Positions 27,764 through 35,520 of a stretch of 64,000 bases of DNA are shown here, one piece after another. The stretch spans positions 248,001-312,000 of the forward strand of contig NZ_RPFW01000002.1 in NCBI RefSeq assembly GCF_007827045.1. Direction: 5' to 3'. Under the pieces are notes generated by a model. The model was given only the letters and a program-made list of their open reading frames with translations. It did not search any database and was not told where the DNA came from. The stretch comes from Trebonia kvetii. Its GTDB lineage: Bacteria > Actinomycetota > Actinomycetes > Streptosporangiales > Streptosporangiaceae. The stretch's first letter is position 1, and each line of letters starts with the position of its first letter. Both the position numbers and the translations under genes were made by a program.

Positions 27764-27788
27764 TATTGGCCTTAGAGTCTGGCCAATA
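27764..27788. promoter_or_regulatory. Perfect inverted repeat upstream of the CMD-MocR operon
   Basis: TATTGGCC (27764-27771), nine bases, GGCCAATA (27781-27788). It ends 19 bp before the ATG at 27808 and overlaps any promoter there, with TAGTGT about seven bases before the start. The MocR gene downstream is the likely binder, although MocR sites are often direct repeats. Confidence 0.6.
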
Positions 27789-27807
27789 ACCTCGTAGTGT
27801 CGGAGAC

Positions 27808-28317
27808 ATGACAACAACTGACAGTGCGGCCGCCCAGGCCGCCTACGTAGAGATCCCGGTTCGCTTCGACTTCGACTCGCTGGCACCGAAGGCTTCCCGT
27901 GCCGTCGCCACGCTGCACAAGGCGGCTATCGCCGACCTGGCGGCCGCCGGCGTCGAACAGGGCCTGATCGAGCTCGTCAGGCTCCGGGCCTCGCAGCTAA
28001 ACGGCTGCGCCTACTGCGTCGACATGCACTCCGCCGACGCGCGAAGCGCCGGCGTCGGCGGGCAGCGGCTCGACATGCTCCCTGTCTGGGAGGACGCACC
28101 CTTCTACAGCGCGCAGGAGCGGGCCGCGCTCGCCCTCACCGAGTCCGTCACCCGCCTGTCGGAGACGCACGCGCCGGGGCCGGTGGTGGCCGAGGCACTG
28201 CAGGTGCTCGGGGGGCAGAAGACCGCCGCGATCCTCGCCCTCATCGTCTCCATCAACGCGTGGAACGAGATCGGCGTGACGAGCCGCTGCTGGCCAGTTG
28301 GCCTGCGCGCGGAGTGA
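27808..28317 (+). CDS. Carboxymuconolactone decarboxylase-family protein (AhpD-like)
   Basis: 169 aa. The redox motif is NGCAYCVDMHSADAR, with Cys-x-x-Cys and the conserved His, as in AhpD-type alkylhydroperoxidases. The flanking helices LIELVRLRASQL and ALTESVTRLS complete the fold. It probably reduces peroxides or acts as a thiol relay. SD-like CGGAG precedes the ATG. It is followed after 3 bp by a MocR regulator, a frequent pairing in actinomycetes. Confidence 0.88.
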   Translation: MTTTDSAAAQAAYVEIPVRFDFDSLAPKASRAVATLHKAAIADLAAAGVEQGLIELVRLRASQLNGCAYCVDMHSADARSAGVGGQRLDMLPVWEDAPFYSAQERAALALTESVTRLSETHAPGPVVAEALQVLGGQKTAAILALIVSINAWNEIGVTSRCWPVGLRAE

Positions 28318-28320
28318 GGC

Positions 28321-29778
28321 GTGCCAGGCCTTAGTGTGGCTGAGGTGTCCCTCACCCCGCACGCCGACTTGGACCTGCACCTGGAGGTGGGGGAGACCCG
28401 GCCGGCCCGCGCTCTGGAGCGCGCGCTGCGCGACGCCATCGTGACGGGCCGGGTCACGGCCGGCTGCCGGCTGCCGACCACCCGCAGCCTTGCCGCCGAC
28501 CTTGGCGTCGCCAGGACCACGGTGTCTGAGGTGTACGCCCAGCTCGCGGCGGAGGGCTGGCTGGAGTCGCGGGTCGGCGCGGGCACCTGGGTGGCCGAGA
28601 CGGCGCCCTCGCGGCCGGACCGGGCTGAGGCGCAAGCCGCGGAGCCGGACGGCAGGCCGCGGCCGTACTGGGGCGGTTACCCCGATGCCAGCCTGTTTCC
28701 GCTCGGCGAGTGGGCCGCGGCGGCACGGCGGGCGGCGGACGCCGCGACGCTCGCCGAGCTTGGCTATTCGGAGGACCTGCGCGGATCGCTCCGGCTGCGG
28801 GCAGAGCTCGCCAGCTACCTGCGCCGCACGCGCGGCGCGCAGGTGAGCCCGGAGCGGATCGTCATTGGCCAGGGGTTCAGCGGGCTGCTCGCCCTGACGT
28901 GCCGCGCCATGGCGGGGGCCGGCGCGCGCAGGCTCGCGGTCGAGGAGTACGGGCACCCCGCGCACCGGGAGATCGCCGCGGCGGCCGGGCTGGAACTGGT
29001 CCCGGTGCCCGTCGACGGCGAGGGGGCCGATGTCAGCCGCCTCGGCCCGGGCATCGACGGCGTGCTGCTGACCCCGGCGCATCAGTTCCCCACCGGGGTG
29101 CCGCTCAGCCCCGCGCGCCGGCGCGCGGTCATCGCGTGGGCGCAGCAGACCGGCGGCCTGGTGATCGAGGACGACTACGACGGGGAGTTCCGCTACGAGC
29201 GCCGGGCAGTGGGCGCCCTGCAGGCCATGGCCCCGGATCAGGTGATGTACATCGGCACCGCGAGCAAGGCGCTCGGGCCCGCGGTCGGACTGGCCTGGGC
29301 CGCGGTCCCCAAGACCCGCCTGGCCGGACTGATCGCCCAGCGGTCCGTCCTCAATGAGCCGCGTGACACGCTCAACCAGCTGACGCTGGCGGAGTTCATC
29401 GCGGCACACTCCTACGACCGGCAGGTGCGCCGGATGCGCGCCGAATACCGGCGCCGCCGGGAGTACCTGGCCGCACGGCTGGCCGCCCGCGTTCCCCGGG
29501 CCCGGCTGGCGGGAGTTCCCGCGGGGATCCAGGCGTTCGTCATCCTTCCGGCGGGAACCGACCCCGACCAGGTGGTGGCGGCCGGGCTGCGCAGGGGCCT
29601 GGCGTTCAAGGCGCTGCACGAGTACGCGGCCAGCGCGGGCAGCGGCAACCCGCCGGCGATCGTCGCGGGCTTCGGCGCCTCACCCGCCACCCGCGCGCAG
29701 TCCGACATCCACCTGGTGGTCGCCGCGATCGAAGAGTCCATCGCCGACCGCTGCCGCCTTAGTGAAGGAGAGAACTGA
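28321..29778 (+). CDS. MocR-type GntR regulator with aminotransferase domain
   Basis: 485 aa. The N-terminal GntR winged helix (about 25-95) includes PTTRSLAADLGVARTTVSEV. A fold-type I aminotransferase domain follows, with the PLP-binding lysine in YIGTASKALGPAVGLAW and the pyridine-nitrogen Asp in VIEDDYDGEFRYE. MocR proteins bind PLP or an amine-PLP adduct to switch neighbouring genes. GTG start is 3 bp after the CMD stop; the two form an operon likely autoregulated through the palindrome at 27764. Confidence 0.9.
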   Translation: MPGLSVAEVSLTPHADLDLHLEVGETRPARALERALRDAIVTGRVTAGCRLPTTRSLAADLGVARTTVSEVYAQLAAEGWLESRVGAGTWVAETAPSRPDRAEAQAAEPDGRPRPYWGGYPDASLFPLGEWAAAARRAADAATLAELGYSEDLRGSLRLRAELASYLRRTRGAQVSPERIVIGQGFSGLLALTCRAMAGAGARRLAVEEYGHPAHREIAAAAGLELVPVPVDGEGADVSRLGPGIDGVLLTPAHQFPTGVPLSPARRRAVIAWAQQTGGLVIEDDYDGEFRYERRAVGALQAMAPDQVMYIGTASKALGPAVGLAWAAVPKTRLAGLIAQRSVLNEPRDTLNQLTLAEFIAAHSYDRQVRRMRAEYRRRREYLAARLAARVPRARLAGVPAGIQAFVILPAGTDPDQVVAAGLRRGLAFKALHEYAASAGSGNPPAIVAGFGASPATRAQSDIHLVVAAIEESIADRCRLSEGEN

Positions 29779-29781
29779 CCG

Positions 29782-30666
29782 ATGTCGGTGACAACGCAGC
29801 CGGGACGCCCGATCCCGGATAACAGCAAGAAGCGGGAGACTGTCACCGGGTACCTGTCCCGGCTCGGCCTGCGGGATAGACCAGCCCCGACGGTCGCGGC
29901 CCTGACCGAGCTGCACCGGCGCCACCTGGACGCCATCCCGTACGAGAACCTCGCGATCATGCTCGGCCGGCCCGATTCCACCGACCCGGGCCAGACGCTG
30001 GCCCGGGTCGCGGCGGGCGGCAACGCCGGCTACTGCTTTCACCACAACGGCGCGTTCGAGCTCGTGCTCCGTGACCTGGGTTTCGCGGTGGAGCGCCGCT
30101 TCGGCCAGGTCTGGAACAAGCCGGAGGACCGCGCGGTCCCCGAACTGAACCACCTGGTGCTGCTCGTCACCGTCGACGGCCGTCCCTGGTGGCCCGATCT
30201 CGGCCTCGGTGACGCCCTGCGTGACCCGGTTGAGGTCATCGACGGAGAGATCAGGCAGGGCCCGTTCAGGTATGAGATCTCCGGCGCGAGCGCGCAGGGC
30301 TGGACCTTCAGGCACGACCCGGCGGCGGGCTCATTCGGCTACGTCGACGTGCGCCCGGCCAGCCCGGCTCCCGCCGATGTCGCCGCGTCGCACCTGATGC
30401 TGTCCTCGCCGCCGGACGGGCGGTTCACCCGGGTGCTGGTGGTGCAGCGCCGCGACGACACGGGCACCGGCGTGCTGCGCGGTATCCGGCTGCAGCGGAT
30501 CGGCGACCAGCCGTTCACCCGCGACCTGACCGCCTACGGCGACTGGCGGGCCGCCCTGGAGTCGATGCGCGTCAGCCTGGCGGGCGTCACCGACGGCGAA
30601 CTGCGCTCACTGCACGCCCGCATGCTCGCCGCACATGAGGAGTGGGCCGCGGCTGACGGGAATTGA
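29782..30666 (+). CDS. Arylamine N-acetyltransferase
   Basis: 294 aa. Catalytic triad: Cys in NAGYCFHHNGAF, His in ELNHLVLLV, Asp in WWPDLGLGDAL. IPYENLAIM is the family N-terminal motif. It transfers acetyl (or longer acyl) from CoA to arylamines and hydrazines; in actinomycetes it may also form amide bonds in secondary metabolism. The start is 3 bp after the MocR stop. The first 24 residues are an extension containing PDNSKKRE, encoded by a copy of the dispersed repeat (29818-29834); the family core starts only at TGYLSRLGL and has no in-frame ATG/GTG after the repeat. Confidence 0.9.
   Translation: MSVTTQPGRPIPDNSKKRETVTGYLSRLGLRDRPAPTVAALTELHRRHLDAIPYENLAIMLGRPDSTDPGQTLARVAAGGNAGYCFHHNGAFELVLRDLGFAVERRFGQVWNKPEDRAVPELNHLVLLVTVDGRPWWPDLGLGDALRDPVEVIDGEIRQGPFRYEISGASAQGWTFRHDPAAGSFGYVDVRPASPAPADVAASHLMLSSPPDGRFTRVLVVQRRDDTGTGVLRGIRLQRIGDQPFTRDLTAYGDWRAALESMRVSLAGVTDGELRSLHARMLAAHEEWAAADGN
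29818..29834 (+). repeat. Dispersed repeat copy 4, inside the N-acetyltransferase coding region
   Basis: GATAACAGCAAGAAGCG is identical to the first 17 bases of the intergenic copies, then diverges (GGAGAC). It is read in frame as DNSKKR within the non-conserved N-terminal extension. Confidence 0.7.
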
Positions 30667-30707
30667 CCGGCCCAGCCCTCAATCTGGAGCAGGGCCAGAC
30701 GCTACGG

Positions 30708-31206
30708 CCGGACCCTAACGTGACGCGCACCCCGCGGACCACGACCGCCGCGGGGCGGGCGAGCACGCCAGGGTCGTCGCGCGGATCGTCGTCGTAGGTG
30801 ACGATGTCGCCGTCCGGGTGGATGCCGAGGAAGTCGCGCGCGATCGACCCCGCGGCGGCGATGGCCTGCTCGACGGTGAGACCGTGATCGGAGAGTAGCG
30901 CTATCTCCTCCGCTATCGTGCCGACCACATCGTTGCCAGCCAGGATCCGGACTCCGTGGGCGACGGCGTACGAGAGGTGGTCACGGAGCCGCTCGCGCAG
31001 CTCGCCGACCTGCCTGCGAACCTCGGGATCGGGGGAGTCGCGCCGTCCGAGCACGGCGCAGAGCGTCGGGGTCCAGGCCCCTCCGCGCGCGCCGAGCGCA
31101 TCGAGTTCGGGCCGGCTCAGGGCCTGGCCGTGTTCGATCGAGTCTGCGCCGACGCCCACCAGCCCGGAGTCCGGGAGGTTGCAGTGCACCGCAATGCATC
31201 GTGTCA
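30708..31206 (-). pseudogene. 5'-truncated amidohydrolase (imidazolonepropionase-like) remnant
   Basis: The minus strand encodes AVHCNLPDSGLVGVGADSIEHG, then PTLCAVL, ILAGNDVV near the metal-site Asp, IARDFLGIHPDGDIVTYDDD and a short beta-strand ending AVVVRGVRV. This is the C-terminal half of an imidazolonepropionase-like amidohydrolase: IEHG, the HGV...GND aspartate region and the LG-x-G-DIV end are all present. The N-terminal HxH metal site is missing and upstream codons show no family similarity. No proper start; the frame also runs past the expected C-terminus into the NAT gene. Truncated pseudogene. Confidence 0.65.
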
Positions 31207-31278
31207 AGGATTCCTTTACGCGTGACCGAGCAGGGATGCGGCGACAGGCCGGGCGCGAGCGTGGCAGGATGGCGGGCC

Positions 31279-32178
31279 GTGGAGCAATCAGGCAGCGCCC
31301 CGGGCGCGGAGAACGTCCATGCCGCATGGCGGATGGAGGTCGCCGCGCGAGTCGCCGGGACCTATGCGGGAAACGGCAACCTCGCCGCGCTGGCGGTGGC
31401 CGGGTCGGTGGGCGCGGGCCTGGCCGACAGGTTCTCCGACCTGGAACTTGACTGCTACTGGGTCCGGCCACCGGCCGACGCCGACCGCCTCGGACCGGTG
31501 GCAGCACTGGGCGGCGAACTGGCGGCGCTGTGGGACTACGACGCGGATGACCAGGAGTGGAGCGAGGACTACCGGGTCGGCGAGCTCGACATCACCGTCA
31601 GCAACTTCCTTGTCGGCTCCATCGACCGGTTCCTCGACGACGTGGTCCTCGGGTCGAGCACCGACCCGGTCAGGCACATGCGGCTGGCTGCCATCCAGCG
31701 GTCGCGCCCGCTGATCGGGGCCGACCTGATGGCGTCCTGGCGGCTGCGCGCGGACGCCTACCCGGACACCCTGGTGACCGCCCTGGTGGAGCAGGCGCTC
31801 GCCCCGGCGGCGCTCGCCGGCTGGGCGGCCCGCGAGGCGCTCGTCAGCCGCGGTGACGACCTCGCGGCGGCGGATCTGCTGACAAGGACGGGACACGCTG
31901 TGGTGCGGGCCGTCCTGGCGCTCAACCGCGTCTACCTGCCGCATCGTCAGCTCAAGTGGCAGCGCCAGCTCCTGTCCGGGCTCGCTGTGGCGCCCGCGCG
32001 GCTCGCGGAACGGCTTGGCACCCTGACAGCGGGACCGGCGGAGCAGGCACTCGAGGCCGCCGCGGCGCTGCTCGCGGAGACCGCAGCCCTGGCCGAGGCG
32101 CACTCCGGCGCCGACATCAGCGCCTTCCGCGAGATTCTGGATGAACGCCGCAAGCCGGTGGACCCGCCGGCCGTCTAG
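31279..32178 (+). CDS. Nucleotidyltransferase-fold protein
   Basis: 299 aa from GTG 31279. AVAGSVGAGLADRFSDLELD is the polymerase-beta-type nucleotidyltransferase signature (GS...D-x-D/E). A second acidic residue lies in GELDITVSN. A helical C-terminal domain (about 160-290) follows, as in aminoglycoside/small-molecule nucleotidyltransferases and DUF4037-like proteins. Target unknown. The start is uncertain: GTG 31261 or ATG 31333 are alternatives. Its TAG shares CTAG with the stop of the convergent DinB-fold gene. Confidence 0.7.
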   Translation: MEQSGSAPGAENVHAAWRMEVAARVAGTYAGNGNLAALAVAGSVGAGLADRFSDLELDCYWVRPPADADRLGPVAALGGELAALWDYDADDQEWSEDYRVGELDITVSNFLVGSIDRFLDDVVLGSSTDPVRHMRLAAIQRSRPLIGADLMASWRLRADAYPDTLVTALVEQALAPAALAGWAAREALVSRGDDLAAADLLTRTGHAVVRAVLALNRVYLPHRQLKWQRQLLSGLAVAPARLAERLGTLTAGPAEQALEAAAALLAETAALAEAHSGADISAFREILDERRKPVDPPAV

Positions 32179-32702
32179 CGGGGCCGCTTGCCCCCGATCC
32201 TCGACGCCAGGATGGCGACGCCGGCACCCGTCAGTTCCGCGAGCGCGGCGGGGCGGCCGCACATCGCCATGAGCAGTGCCTCGCCGGGCCCGGTGACCGG
32301 CGGGCCGTCGTCGTACCTGATCCACGGGAGGTCGAATGCCTGCAGGCACAGCCCGCCAGTGCGCGCGGGGTAGGTCCGCGCGGCGGTCGCGAGGACGGTG
32401 CACAGGACGCTCGCCGGGATCTCGCGTGCCGCGCCGAGCGGACGGCGGATGTCCTGCTGGTGGACGACTGTCTCCAGCAGGGCTGTCCGTGCTTTGATCC
32501 GGAGGAACGGCAGCGGGTAGCCACGTGCCAGGACCGCGGTGAGATGGGCGGCGACCTCCCTGACGGTCCAGCCTGCGCACAGGCTCTCCGTCTGCCACTG
32601 CGCCGCGGTGAGCCCGCCAAGGAGTTGCGTGAGCTGCTCGTTCTCCGCTCGCAGCAGGTCACGCAATGCTGCCCGGTTCGCCGGGGTTGCGATTGCGGTC
32701 AT
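32175..32702 (-). CDS. DinB-fold maleylpyruvate isomerase-like protein (TIGR03083-like)
   Basis: 175 aa from ATG 32702 (GTG 32711 possible). LCAGWTVREVAAHLTAVLARG and ETVVHQQDIRRPLG contain the conserved His residues of the mycothiol-dependent DinB family. A third helix carries PWIRYDDGPPVTGPGEAL, characteristic of the sterol-carrier-like tail of this group. Probably a mycothiol-using enzyme of unknown substrate. Convergent with, and overlapping, the nucleotidyltransferase gene by 4 bp. Confidence 0.78.
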   Translation of the reverse strand: MTAIATPANRAALRDLLRAENEQLTQLLGGLTAAQWQTESLCAGWTVREVAAHLTAVLARGYPLPFLRIKARTALLETVVHQQDIRRPLGAAREIPASVLCTVLATAARTYPARTGGLCLQAFDLPWIRYDDGPPVTGPGEALLMAMCGRPAALAELTGAGVAILASRIGGKRPR

Positions 32703-32761
32703 GTCAGACACGACGATCGGGCCCGCGCGGATGTGACACCGGCCTGGTCTAGGCTTCCCCG

Positions 32762-33526
32762 GTGCGACTTTCCTATGACGAGGCCGGCAGCGGCGAGTGC
32801 GTTGTCATGATTCATGGGCATCCCTTCGACCGGACTTTGTGGGAACCGCAGGTGGCCGCGCTGCGCGGCTGCTTCCGGGTGCTCGCGCCGGACCTTCGCG
32901 GCTTCGGTGCCAGCCCCGTCACGCCTGGGCGGGTGGCGATGCGGGAGTACGCCGCCGACATCGAGGAACTGCTCGCCGGGCTGGGTATCGCCCGGGCGGC
33001 GGTGGTCGGGCTGAGCATGGGCGGCCTGGTGGCCATGGAACTCGCCGCGGCCGCGCCGGAGCGGTGCTGGGCCCTCGGGCTGATCGCGACGACGGCCGAG
33101 CCGCCCTCGCCGCAGGACCTGCGGACCAGGGACGAGCGGGCCGACGCGACCGAGCGCGACGGGATGGGCGTGCTCGTCGACTACATGCACACCGGCCTGT
33201 ACGGTCCGGCCTGCCCGCCCGCGGTCCGCGCCCGGGTCGACGCCATGATGGCCGCGGCCCCGCCGGCGGGCGCCGCGGCGGCGCTGCGCGGCCGTGGCCG
33301 CAGGCCCGACTACCGGCCCATGCTCGCCGCCCTCGACATCCCCGCCCTCGTCGTGGCGGGAACCGCGGATCCGTGGTCCACCGCCGCGGTGACGGCCGAG
33401 ATCGTCGCCAGCCTGAAGCGGCCGCAGCTCGTCGCCATCGACGGCGCCGGGCACCTGCCCAACCTGGAAGCCGAAGCCCAGTTCAACCAGGCACTGCTCA
33501 CCTTCCTCGGCCGGCATCGCCCGTGA
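32762..33526 (+). CDS. Alpha/beta-hydrolase
   Basis: 254 aa. The oxyanion segment VVMIHGHPFDRTLW, nucleophile elbow VVGLSMGGLVAM (Ser), acid in VVAGTADPWS and His in IDGAGHLPNLE make a complete triad in the expected order. Cap helices lie between about residues 115 and 190. Likely an esterase, lactonase or C-C hydrolase; substrate unknown. TAGGCT lies six bases before the GTG start, with no Shine-Dalgarno: probable leaderless message. The 3' end overlaps the convergent DinB gene by 29 bp. Confidence 0.87.
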   Translation: MRLSYDEAGSGECVVMIHGHPFDRTLWEPQVAALRGCFRVLAPDLRGFGASPVTPGRVAMREYAADIEELLAGLGIARAAVVGLSMGGLVAMELAAAAPERCWALGLIATTAEPPSPQDLRTRDERADATERDGMGVLVDYMHTGLYGPACPPAVRARVDAMMAAAPPAGAAAALRGRGRRPDYRPMLAALDIPALVVAGTADPWSTAAVTAEIVASLKRPQLVAIDGAGHLPNLEAEAQFNQALLTFLGRHRP

Positions 33527-34136
33527 GCCGTAACGCCGGGCGCTTCCAGCCCGGTGAGCGCCCGAGTATCGCCACGATCAGGTCGAGCGTTGAACCGCCG
33601 CCCACGGCCAGGGAAGGCGCGAAGGCGGCACCAGGCGCCAGGCGGCTGCCGTCGTCAGGCACGGCAAGCGCCACCCGCAGCGCCACCTCAAGCACGTCCG
33701 CCGGGAACTCAGCCTCGAGGCCGAGCGTCTTGGCGACGTCCCACGAGTGCACCACGTAGTCGACGAAGTGGAAGCTGATCGCCTGTCGTCCAGGGACGAC
33801 AGGCGAGCCGGCGAATTCGGGCAGCGGGAACTGGCGGTCGAGCACCCCGCCGGTGGCGAACGCGGCGAGCACCGTGTCCGCCGCCGCCCGGTAGTCCGCG
33901 ACGGGATCGCTGCTCAGGCGCCGCGGACGCCACCGCGTTAGCTCGCCGTCGCCCACGGCGGCGGCGGCGAACCCGTAGTGCTGCGCGGCCATGTGCGAGA
34001 TGAGGCCGTGCAGCGTCCAGTCCGGGCAGGGCGTCGGCGCGGTCATGTCCCGGCCCCGCGCGCGGGACACGAGCGCGACGCTGGCGCGCACCGCGTGCGC
34101 GTCGAGTGTGACGATCTCATCGATGATCGTAAGCAT
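33498..34136 (-). CDS. DinB-fold, TIGR03086-like mycothiol-dependent protein
   Basis: 212 aa from ATG 34136. CPDWTLHGLISHMAAQHYGF and FVDYVVHSWDVAKTLG contain the metal-binding His residues of TIGR03086. The start is chosen because TATAAT lies exactly six bases upstream, a textbook leaderless arrangement; an upstream in-frame ATG (34157) would put the -10 box inside the gene. It is divergent from a MarR regulator that likely controls it. Substrate unknown. Confidence 0.82.
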   Translation of the reverse strand: MLTIIDEIVTLDAHAVRASVALVSRARGRDMTAPTPCPDWTLHGLISHMAAQHYGFAAAAVGDGELTRWRPRRLSSDPVADYRAAADTVLAAFATGGVLDRQFPLPEFAGSPVVPGRQAISFHFVDYVVHSWDVAKTLGLEAEFPADVLEVALRVALAVPDDGSRLAPGAAFAPSLAVGGGSTLDLIVAILGRSPGWKRPALRLTGDAGRGR

Positions 34137-34164
34137 GAGCTTATTATAGGCGTACACACACAGT

Positions 34165-34635
34165 ATGTCGAAGCGTATTCTTTGGCGGACGATGGAAGAA
34201 GATCACGAGCGGCAGGACCTGGCCGCAATGCTGCAGCCGCTGGTGCGGGCGCTCATCGACGCCGAGCTGCCCGTGCTGGCCAGGCACGGAATCACGATGT
34301 GGGGCTACGTGGTGCTCAACGGCCTGCGGGACGCGCCGCAGAGCACCCAGGCCGCGCTGGCGGAGAAGATCGGCGCGGACAAGACCCGGATCATCGCCAC
34401 CCTGGACGACCTGCAGGCCGCGGGCCTGATCAGCCGCGAGCCTGATCCCGGAGACCGGCGGGCCAGGCTGCTGTCGATCACCGCGGCCGGGGACCGTGTC
34501 CGTCGTGCGGTGCAGGGCGAGATTCAGCGCAACGAGGAGCGCCTGCTCGCCGAGTTGACGGCCGCAGAACGCAAGGCGTTCCTGAGCGCCGCGCAGCGCC
34601 TGTCGTCGCTGCCGGTGGCGCGGATCCTCAGCTGA
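34165..34635 (+). CDS. MarR-family transcriptional regulator
   Basis: 156 aa. The wing-helix region STQAALAEKIGADKTRIIATLDDL and the wing REPDPGDRRARLLSITAAG are diagnostic of MarR. It dimerises through N- and C-terminal helices. ATG 34165 or 34192 may be the start. Between it and the divergent DinB-fold gene lie only 28 bp, so an operator for MarR would block both starts. The 3' end overlaps the convergent MBL gene by 8 bp. Confidence 0.88.
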   Translation: MSKRILWRTMEEDHERQDLAAMLQPLVRALIDAELPVLARHGITMWGYVVLNGLRDAPQSTQAALAEKIGADKTRIIATLDDLQAAGLISREPDPGDRRARLLSITAAGDRVRRAVQGEIQRNEERLLAELTAAERKAFLSAAQRLSSLPVARILS

Positions 34636-35377
34636 CCGTCGCGGGCATGGCGAGCCCGGGGACCGCGACGGAGACTCCGCCGTCGTAGCCGGCCGCTGCG
34701 GCTTCGATCGCGGCGCCCGGGTCAGTGCCTGGCATCAGGTGGGTCAGCACCAGACTGCGGGCTCCGGCCGTAGCGGCGGTCTGCCCCGCCTGGCGGGCGC
34801 TCGACAGGTACTGGACGGAGTCGCCGGGAACCCGTTCTGGATAACTTGCCTCGGCAAGGAATACGTCGGCGTCGCGCGCCAGGGCGGACAGGGCGGGACT
34901 CGGGCCGGTGTCTCCGGTGTAGGCGAGCACGGCGCCGCCGACGTGCAGCCGCAGTCCCGCGTTGGGCTCCCAATGGGGCAGCAGCCAGCTGCGCACGGCG
35001 AACGGGCCGGTCTCGAAGGCGGTGCCTGGGGCGAACTCGCGCAGCTCGAACGTGTCGTCCAGCATGCCGGGGCGGTCGAGCGCCAGCACCGCGGCGAGCG
35101 CGCCGGGCGGCGCGTACACCGGCAGCGGCGGCACGGGAAGTTCCGCGAACGCCCTGGCGCGAAGCAGCGGGTTGAGGTCGACACAGTGATCGGGATGGCC
35201 GTGGCTGATGAGCACCGCGTCAACGTCAGCCGCGTCGCAGTGCTCGAGCAGGCGCGGGAACGTCGCGTAGCCGGGATCGATGAGCACCCGGTAGCCGTCG
35301 TGCTCGACCAGGTAGCCGCTGCACGCCGTGCCGGCGGTCGGCCACCCGCCGGTTCCGCCGAGGACCGTGAGGCGCAT
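34628..35377 (-). CDS. Metallo-beta-lactamase-fold hydrolase (RNase Z-like subgroup)
   Basis: 249 aa. Metal ligands: HGHPDH in VLISHGHPDHCVDL, His in LLPHWEPNAGL, Asp in AYTGDTGPS and His in LVLTHLMPG. The pattern matches the small RNase Z/ElaC-like or phosphodiesterase-like group common in actinobacteria. Reaction unknown; members cleave phosphodiesters or lactones. TAGGTT is six bases before the ATG, suggesting leaderless translation. The region 35378-35520 beyond it shows no gene. Confidence 0.86.
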   Translation of the reverse strand: MRLTVLGGTGGWPTAGTACSGYLVEHDGYRVLIDPGYATFPRLLEHCDAADVDAVLISHGHPDHCVDLNPLLRARAFAELPVPPLPVYAPPGALAAVLALDRPGMLDDTFELREFAPGTAFETGPFAVRSWLLPHWEPNAGLRLHVGGAVLAYTGDTGPSPALSALARDADVFLAEASYPERVPGDSVQYLSSARQAGQTAATAGARSLVLTHLMPGTDPGAAIEAAAAGYDGGVSVAVPGLAMPATVS

Positions 35378-35520
35378 ACGACGAACCTATCGACTGTCAG
35401 GCCGCTTGCGAAAGCGGACATCTCCGGCGGAAAATGTTTCAAGCTGTGCGGGCACCCGACGATCTGCCGTCTCACCCTCGGGTAGGCGGACGGCTCACGC
35501 CGGGTGCCGTCACCCCGCCG

